Part shown: positions 8,060 through 12,889 of the stretch, one piece after another
Layout: every line of letters starts with the position of its first letter
Numbering within the stretch: the stretch's first letter is position 1
NCBI GenBank assembly: GCA_021648045.1
Contig: JAKITM010000063.1
Coordinates: 1-12,889, forward strand
Direction: 5' to 3'
Source: Lysobacterales bacterium
GTDB taxonomy: Bacteria > Pseudomonadota > Gammaproteobacteria > Xanthomonadales > SZUA-36
DNA: 12,889 bases
Program-made: the position numbers and the translations under genes
The notes under the pieces: model-generated
Seen by the model: the letters and a program-made list of their open reading frames with translations, nothing else
Database searches by the model: none
What the model was told of the DNA's origin: nothing

Positions 8060-8136
8060 GTGCTTTGGTTTTTGCTTTATTGACGAGCTATTTGCCTTTG
8101 TTATCAGGCTGTTAGAAGTCAGCAAAAAATTAGTGC

Positions 8137-8763
8137 TTAAAGCTTTGCTCGGAGTAACATTTCCTGGCGACCATCGGCAAACAATATGCCTCTGTCTACA
8201 CTAAAACAGCCCAAATGCTGCTTGAGGCTGGCCTGAGGTAAGGGGTAGCAGGGTAAACGATTCAAGCGACGCTGGCTAACACTGAATGAGTCTATTCCTT
8301 CAACGCTGTATTCAAGATCCGACAGCATTGTTTCGGCATTGCGAGCACCAAAGCCGTGCCCACGGGAGCCACGATGCAAATGAGGTTTGAGGACGCTACA
8401 TAAGGCCTCAATATAACTGCGATCGAGATAATTAAATATATCCCAAAACAGGCAAATATCAATTGCCGAGCCTTGCGGTAATGCTAGATAATCGCTAAAC
8501 GCCTGCTGTAATTCTTTCGGGGTCATTTCAGTGGACTGATTTTTTAAGAAATCTGCACTGTATAAATCTGCAATCTGTAAACGACACTTGAACTGCGAGA
8601 AAAACTCAATCGTTCCAGGTCGCGCACTGCCGATATCAAGGATATTAACCTTACGCCCCATATACGCCTGCCCGTACAGCGTTGCGAACAGCTGACTGGG
8701 CTGGCTCCACTGGTTTTTATTTTTCACCGCACTACCTGTTGCATACCCTGCAACTGAGTTCAT
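8137..8763 (-). CDS. Methyltransferase-like protein (class I SAM-dependent fold), partner of bactofilin
   Basis: The 208-residue product has the first half of a Rossmann-type methyltransferase. ILDIGSARPGTIEFF (41-55) resembles motif I, the SAM-binding loop after strand 1. RLQIADLY (61-68) would be strand 2 ending in the acidic residue that contacts ribose. IDICLFWDIFNYLD (101-114) resembles the strand 4 region. The loop is GSARPG rather than the usual GxGxG, so SAM binding is less certain. The C-terminal half (about 130-208) is polar with many Arg and Gln, shows no motif I know, and ends in a short strand-like stretch. There is no signal peptide or membrane segment. The ATG at 8761-8763 has a weak GAG site and lies 21 bp after the bactofilin stop, so the two are probably co-transcribed. 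The substrate is unknown; it could act on a cell-envelope or cytoskeletal target, but that is inference from position only. Confidence 0.65.
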   Translation of the reverse strand: MNSVAGYATGSAVKNKNQWSQPSQLFATLYGQAYMGRKVNILDIGSARPGTIEFFSQFKCRLQIADLYSADFLKNQSTEMTPKELQQAFSDYLALPQGSAIDICLFWDIFNYLDRSYIEALCSVLKPHLHRGSRGHGFGARNAETMLSDLEYSVEGIDSFSVSQRRLNRLPCYPLPQASLKQHLGCFSVDRGILFADGRQEMLLRAKL

Positions 8764-8784
8764 TATTACTCAGATCCGTATAGG

Positions 8785-9321
8785 TTAACGGACTTTGAAA
8801 CCAAGACTGGCTTCCTTAGGAGCGGAACCGGTAGCGACAGGCTTTACTTTTTCAGCTTTTGGACTAGCTTTCAAAGGTAATTCAGCCGTACTCTCACTGG
8901 GGTCCATATCGATACTGCCTTTAAACTTGGCACCGTCTTCCAGAGTCACGCGTGGCGCGGTAATATTGCCTTTAACATTACCCGTCTTTAAAATAATAAC
9001 CTTTTCTTTGCCAATCAGATCACCGTGGACATTACCGGATATTTTAACCACATTGGCACTAATATCGGCGTTAACCACAGCTGAAGTTTCAACCTCTACT
9101 TCATTATCAGGTAGCTTGACTTTACCTTTTACCTTGCCTTTTATAACCAGGTCTTCAGTTCCAGTTATATCACCATTGATTTCAATACCAGATCCAATCA
9201 CAGCTCTTCCTCCGGGTGTACCCATTGTTGGTTTAGGTGGGCTAGCAGCTTCGCTCTGTATAACTGAGTTTTTCTGAGCGTCTAGGCTTCCTTGCTTTTC
9301 GGCTTTGCGTTTTTCAAACAT
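8785..9321 (-). CDS. Bactofilin (polymer-forming cytoskeletal protein)
   Basis: This 178-residue protein has the three-part build of bactofilins. A disordered N-terminal tail (1-38) starts MFEKRKAEK and ends in a proline stretch. The central beta-helix domain (about 40-140) is made of short repeats spaced by V/I-x-G-x-V/I, such as DLVIKGKVKGKVKL, VVKISGNVHGDLIGKE and NVKGNITAPRVTLEDGAKFKGSI. An Ala/Lys/Pro-rich C-terminal tail follows (141-178). Bactofilins polymerise without nucleotide into membrane-associated filaments that position cell-wall enzymes, appendages or other envelope machinery. No peptidase of the M23 type, a frequent neighbour elsewhere, is present; the gene is paired with a methyltransferase-like gene instead. 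The ATG at 9319-9321 has a good GGAAG ribosome site seven bases upstream. It appears to be the first gene after the RND terminator. Confidence 0.92.
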   Translation of the reverse strand: MFEKRKAEKQGSLDAQKNSVIQSEAASPPKPTMGTPGGRAVIGSGIEINGDITGTEDLVIKGKVKGKVKLPDNEVEVETSAVVNADISANVVKISGNVHGDLIGKEKVIILKTGNVKGNITAPRVTLEDGAKFKGSIDMDPSESTAELPLKASPKAEKVKPVATGSAPKEASLGFKVR

Positions 9322-9357
9322 TTTAATCTTCCGCTTGTAGTAATCAGGGAACCGTTA

Positions 9358-9387
9358 ATCGTAGCAGGAAAATGCCTACTGGGTAAA
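9358..9387 (-). promoter_or_regulatory. Candidate sigma70 promoter for the bactofilin gene
   Basis: On the minus strand, TTTACC (9387-9382) and TACGAT (9363-9358) are 18 bp apart, each matching the consensus at four of six positions. Transcription would start near 9351, leaving a leader of about 30 nt that includes the GGAAG ribosome site. GTAG and CTAC arms (9361-9364 and 9377-9380) flank the spacer and may be an operator or chance. Confidence 0.35.
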
Positions 9388-9411
9388 CAAATTAAGGCAA
9401 TTAAATATCGA

Positions 9412-9435
9412 AAACTAGCGAGTATTCGCTAGTTT
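9412..9435 (-). terminator. Probable terminator of the RND efflux operon
   Basis: Perfect 10-bp arms, AAACTAGCGA and TCGCTAGTTT, enclose a four-base loop. The hairpin begins 12 bp past the RND permease stop and is followed on the minus strand by a T-rich but interrupted stretch (TTTTCGATATTT). The position fits termination of the efflux transcript before the bactofilin promoter. The symmetry means it could also stop transcription coming from the other side. Confidence 0.6.
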
Positions 9436-9446
9436 CCTAGGTTCAG

Positions 9447-12400
9447 TTATGGTTTTTGTACCGCTTGTGGGCGCACAAGGGCTTCGCTTTCAGCTTTTGA
9501 GTCTGATGAGATGCCTTTAATCAAACGCCGCGTGCCCGACTGTATATCCAGGCCAATAGCATACAAAGCCGGCACCATTAATAATGTTACAAAAAAAGCA
9601 AAAAACACGCCAGCCGCTAGCGATATTACTATAGGTTGCAAGAAAGCCGCCTGCATGGATCGTTCCAGCATCATCGGCATTAAGCCAGCTATAGTGGTCA
9701 CTGAGGTCAGCAAAATGGGCCTAAAGCGCGCCACACCAGCCTCGACAATCGCATCAATGGGCTCCATACCCTTGGCCTTGAGTCGATTACAGTAATCCAT
9801 TAATACCAAATTATCATTTATGACGACACCCGCGGCGGCTGCAATTCCGAAATAGCTTAACATTGCCATTGTCAGACCAAAAGCAATGTGTCCATATATG
9901 GCTCCAACAAAGGCATACGGCATTGCCAGCAGGATTAATAAAGGCTGCCAATAACTGCGAAAAGCGACTGCCAACATAGAATACATTACAAAAGCGGCGA
10001 TCAAATACAGCTTCAAGAGATCTTCCATAAAGCGCTTTTCACCTTCCGCCTGCCCTACCGAGCCACGAATAATTCCTGGAAAGCGCTTTTCCCATTCGGG
10101 GAAAAAGTTCTCGTCTAAATCTTTCATGATGTCATCATGAATACTATCTTTCATATCCGCACTAACCCGGGCTGCACGATTACCGTTCCAGCGTTGGATC
10201 CGCTTAATACCGGGGGTGTACTCAAGCTCTGCAACCGAAAGCAGTGGCAATTCCCGACCATCGCTGGTGCGCACCATGAAATTCTTCAAGCTTTCAATCG
10301 ATTCTCTGGATTCTTTAGGGTAGCGAACCTTTACGCGTACATCCTGACCATTTCGCGGCAGGCGCTGAACTTCTTCACCAAAGTATGCCTGGCGTACCTG
10401 CCGATTAACCTCGACCAAGCTTAAACCCAGTTTGGCGGTACCGGGTTTCATGGTAATTCGGATTTCTTCAGAGGCGCCTTCAAGGTTATTACGCACATCA
10501 TAAAGTGCTTCATAGGTGCGTAATTGAGTTTCTAGCTCGCTAGTGGCCTGTCGCAACAGTTCCAAGTCAGGATGTCGAATGGATAACTCAAAGCCTGGAC
10601 CACTATCATTTTGAGTGTATCGCACGGAAACTTCGCGCGCATCCGGGACATCACCCATCAGTTCACGCAACCTAATCGAAGCTTGTTTAGCGGTCATCTC
10701 GCGTTCTTCGGGGGGCACCAGTTTAACGATAGCCAGAACACTATCGCGGCGAGAACGGGTGTACCAGTTCTCAATCAATCTGTATTCACCATTGCTATTG
10801 GCGTTAACTTCTTCCTCAAGCGCATGTTCAGCTGCCTGTAACTGCGCAAGAATCTCCAATGCGCGGCTATAGGGTGCGCCTTCTGGCAAGACGACATTAA
10901 CGATAATCTCATCTGATTCGATTTCTGGCATAAAGCTTTTCTTCACCCAGCCACTACCGAACAACCCAAAGGCGATGACCAATATTCCGATAAATATACT
11001 GCTGGTCAGATAGCGATGGGCAACGGCCCAGTTACCAATTTTTCGATAGCGATTGTGGGCAAAGTTAATAATGCTATCTGCAATCCGCTTCTGGAAGCGA
11101 CCGAAGGCCTTCAGGTTAGTGCGCGGTTTCATATTTGCCAGATGCGCTGGCAGGATAAATAGTGACTCGATCAATGAAAATGCTAATGCCAGAATCACTA
11201 CCCAGGTGATATGCCGGGTGAATTCTGAGGTCGAGCCATCAAGGAAAAGCCAGGGCAAAAATGCAATAATGGTGGTTAACACCCCGAAAACCACCGGTTT
11301 GGCCACCAACTGTGCACCGGAAATCGCAGAATCCACCCCGCCACCTATTCTGGTGGACTCCCCATGTATACCTTCACCGACGACAATCGCGTCATCTACC
11401 ACAATCCCAAGAACCAGCAGAAATGCGAATGTGGAGAGCATGTTTAGAGATACGCCAACAGCGGGAAGGAACACAAATGCGCCCGCATAGGCTGTAGCAA
11501 TACCAACCGCCACCCAGATGGCAACTTTAGGCCGCAGGGTTAACATCAATATCCCGATGACCAGCATTAAACCCAGAATCGCCGAGCTGCCAATGGTAGC
11601 CATCCGCCCCTTAAATTCTTCGGCATTATCGGTCCATAGGGTTAGCTTCGCACCTGCCGGCAAACTGCTTTGGCGGTTTTCAATCCATTTTCGGATCGAG
11701 TCGGACGCAGTAACGATATCCATGATCTCGGTGGTCATCACTTGGATTAAAATTGCGGGCTCACCATTCAGTGACGCCAGTATCGGATTATCTTCAAAGC
11801 CGTCGATAACCGTGGCTACATCACCCACGCGTATAACCCCGCCATGAGTGGTTTCAAGGATGATAATATTGGAGAAATCTGCCTCAGTATCCGCCTGGTT
11901 GCGTATTTTCAGTTGGTAGGTACCAACCTCAGTACGCACAGAACCGGAAGACCGGTTGATAGAATCGTTGCGGATTGCATCAGCTACCTGGGAAAAAGTC
12001 AGATTATAACGGCGTAAAGCCGCCTCGCTGACTTCTATAGAAACCTCTTCATTACGGGTACCAAATAACTGCACCACCGTTATTGCGGGTAATTGCGCCG
12101 CCTCCCGGCGTAGTTGTTCGGCTAGGCGCTTGAGCTCCTTCTCACCTAAGTCACCGTGTACTGCTACCCGAATATATTCATCCTGATTGACCCATTGGCG
12201 TACCCGTGGAGGTTCAATATCACGGGGAAAAGATGAAATCGAGTCAACCCGAATTTTTACATCATTCATAAACTGGGTGAAATCGACCTGCTGTTCTGCA
12301 AGAATATAAACTTCCCCGCGACCTTCACCTGAGGAGGAACGAACCCACTCGATTGCATCTAAATCTCTAACTGACTCTTCAATTCGGGAAACAATTTGTT

Positions 12401-12584
12401 CCTCGACTTCCTGAGGCGCGGCACCCGGCCAGGAAACTACGATCTGCAGCCCTGGAAAACGCACCTGAGGTTCCATTTCGCGTTCCAGCGAAGTGAAACC
12501 AAAATATCCAGCGAATAAAATACCGACCATCAACAAATTTGCGGCGACCGAATTGCGCGCCCACCAAGAAATTAAAGCATGCAT
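9447..12584 (-). CDS. RND-family efflux transporter, inner-membrane permease subunit
   Basis: The 1045-residue length and design match AcrB-type pumps (ACR_tran family), which drive proton-coupled export from the inner membrane and periplasm with an adaptor and outer-membrane channel. The N-terminal helix is followed by the first periplasmic region (about 35-330) and a block of helices (about 330-480). A helix near 525-545 opens the second half, with its periplasmic region (about 550-855) and final helices (about 857-1010). TM4 carries VLGIVVDDAIVVGEG with the paired aspartates D397 and D398 of the proton relay. TM10 reads GVVINDNLVLMD (919-930): the position of AcrB Lys940 appears to be Asn923, next to Asp924, so this belongs to an AcrB-distant subgroup. 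FRPILLTS (954-961) carries the conserved arginine R955. Its ATG follows the adaptor stop with no gap (TAAATG). No outer-membrane partner is in the window; the substrate is unknown. Confidence 0.93.
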   Translation of the reverse strand: MHALISWWARNSVAANLLMVGILFAGYFGFTSLEREMEPQVRFPGLQIVVSWPGAAPQEVEEQIVSRIEESVRDLDAIEWVRSSSGEGRGEVYILAEQQVDFTQFMNDVKIRVDSISSFPRDIEPPRVRQWVNQDEYIRVAVHGDLGEKELKRLAEQLRREAAQLPAITVVQLFGTRNEEVSIEVSEAALRRYNLTFSQVADAIRNDSINRSSGSVRTEVGTYQLKIRNQADTEADFSNIIILETTHGGVIRVGDVATVIDGFEDNPILASLNGEPAILIQVMTTEIMDIVTASDSIRKWIENRQSSLPAGAKLTLWTDNAEEFKGRMATIGSSAILGLMLVIGILMLTLRPKVAIWVAVGIATAYAGAFVFLPAVGVSLNMLSTFAFLLVLGIVVDDAIVVGEGIHGESTRIGGGVDSAISGAQLVAKPVVFGVLTTIIAFLPWLFLDGSTSEFTRHITWVVILALAFSLIESLFILPAHLANMKPRTNLKAFGRFQKRIADSIINFAHNRYRKIGNWAVAHRYLTSSIFIGILVIAFGLFGSGWVKKSFMPEIESDEIIVNVVLPEGAPYSRALEILAQLQAAEHALEEEVNANSNGEYRLIENWYTRSRRDSVLAIVKLVPPEEREMTAKQASIRLRELMGDVPDAREVSVRYTQNDSGPGFELSIRHPDLELLRQATSELETQLRTYEALYDVRNNLEGASEEIRITMKPGTAKLGLSLVEVNRQVRQAYFGEEVQRLPRNGQDVRVKVRYPKESRESIESLKNFMVRTSDGRELPLLSVAELEYTPGIKRIQRWNGNRAARVSADMKDSIHDDIMKDLDENFFPEWEKRFPGIIRGSVGQAEGEKRFMEDLLKLYLIAAFVMYSMLAVAFRSYWQPLLILLAMPYAFVGAIYGHIAFGLTMAMLSYFGIAAAAGVVINDNLVLMDYCNRLKAKGMEPIDAIVEAGVARFRPILLTSVTTIAGLMPMMLERSMQAAFLQPIVISLAAGVFFAFFVTLLMVPALYAIGLDIQSGTRRLIKGISSDSKAESEALVRPQAVQKP

Positions 12585-12889
12585 TTAGCTATTTCCCGGT
12601 ATTTCGTCGAGAGCTTCAAGGCTTTCTGGGCGTTCTTCCTTATTCTCTATGGCTAAGTCTTCCTTCTCAGGCTCGACCAACAAGAAATCGTCCACTTCTG
12701 CAGCCTCCTCTATTTCCAACGGTTCCCGGTTCAAGGCGATAACTTTCATACCGTCAATTACCGAAGGAATGGTTGAAGTCACCACTTTATCGCCAACTTC
12801 CACTCCACTGGCCAGATATACCCAGTCAGCAGATGTGGAAATAACCTCTACCGTGCGAATTTCAAGCCGACCGTCATTAATCAAATAGA
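12585..12889 (-). CDS. RND periplasmic adaptor (membrane fusion protein), C-terminal end
   Basis: The reading frame runs in from the right edge without a stop, so only the last 100 residues are present. The stretch LEIRTVEVISTSADWVYLASG, then VEVGDKVVTSTIPSVIDGMKV, matches the membrane-proximal end of HlyD/AcrA-type adaptors, where a short beta domain ends in a G-x-x-V-G-D-x-V-V-x-S motif. These lipoprotein or anchored periplasmic proteins link the RND permease to an outer-membrane channel. It lies directly against the permease gene (stop TAA followed at once by ATG), the normal adaptor-permease order. Unusually, the last 46 residues are strongly acidic (18 Glu/Asp against three Lys/Arg). A TTG within the fragment should not be taken as the start; the true start lies outside the window. 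Confidence 0.85.
   Translation of the reverse strand, partial: YLINDGRLEIRTVEVISTSADWVYLASGVEVGDKVVTSTIPSVIDGMKVIALNREPLEIEEAAEVDDFLLVEPEKEDLAIENKEERPESLEALDEIPGNS

Larger units (their letters stand above)
7963..8136 (-). promoter_or_regulatory. Leader/promoter region of the asnB-thrABC unit
   Basis: This 174-bp AT-rich spacer lies between the methyltransferase-like gene and asnB and should carry the promoter of the amino-acid operon. No pair of -35/-10 boxes stands out. On the sense (minus) strand there is no ATG or GTG, so a thrL-type leader peptide is unlikely; a TTG-started 23-codon frame exists but lacks runs of Thr, Ile or Asn codons. Two inverted repeats (8018-8035 and 8040-8059) are listed separately. 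I see no clear terminator for the upstream gene; the short T-run near 8124-8129 is preceded by only weak pairing. Confidence 0.5.

Noticed and set aside
8055..8127. A TTG-started 23-codon frame in the asnB leader considered as an attenuator peptide
   Set aside because: It has no run of Thr, Ile or Asn codons, no ribosome site and no following terminator hairpin with a U-tract.
8795..9277. A 160-codon open frame on the plus strand opposite the bactofilin gene
   Set aside because: Its repetitive L/T/P/S-rich composition is the mirror of the bactofilin beta repeats, it has no ribosome site, and the bactofilin assignment on the other strand is firm.
1..12889. Search for CRISPR arrays, tRNA genes, insertion sequences, phage genes and defence systems
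   Set aside because: No spaced direct repeats, cloverleaf-like sequence, transposase motifs or defence domains were seen, and nearly all of the window is occupied by housekeeping or transport genes.

Overview
The window looks like ordinary chromosomal DNA from a Gram-negative bacterium, most likely a gammaproteobacterium. Three things point there: a fused aspartokinase-homoserine dehydrogenase followed by thrB and thrC in the Escherichia coli order, an AsnB close to the enterobacterial protein over its whole length, and an AcrB-type RND pump with its periplasmic adaptor. Base composition is moderate and fairly even. I see no insertion sequence, phage gene, tRNA, rRNA or CRISPR array. A marine gammaproteobacterium of the Cellvibrionales/Alteromonadales kind is a guess only.

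Layout: the left end carries the N-terminal part of an APC-family amino-acid permease on the minus strand (1-510). It diverges from a plus-strand DUF2189 membrane protein (647-1492). Everything from 1489 to the right edge is on the minus strand, so it reads right to left. First come the C-terminal end of an RND adaptor (12585-12889) and its RND permease (9447-12584), closed by a strong hairpin (9412-9435). Next is a two-gene unit of bactofilin and a methyltransferase-like protein (9321 to 8137). After a 174-bp spacer rich in inverted repeats comes a tight four-gene unit, asnB-thrA-thrB-thrC (7962 to 1489).

How the genes work together: asnB and thrABC all draw on aspartate. AsnB amidates it to asparagine. 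ThrA catalyses the first and third steps from aspartate to homoserine, ThrB phosphorylates homoserine, and ThrC converts the phosphate to threonine. The second step (aspartate-semialdehyde dehydrogenase, asd) is not in the window. The asnB stop and thrA start overlap (ATGA) and the later gaps are 5 and 23 bp, so co-transcription and partial translational coupling are likely. I found no ATG- or GTG-started leader peptide like thrL ahead of asnB.

I did not find a convincing undescribed system. The points most worth a second look are the asnB-thrABC arrangement and its symmetric leader, the bactofilin/methyltransferase pair, the KIGGSS variant of the aspartokinase motif, and the acidic tail of the RND adaptor.
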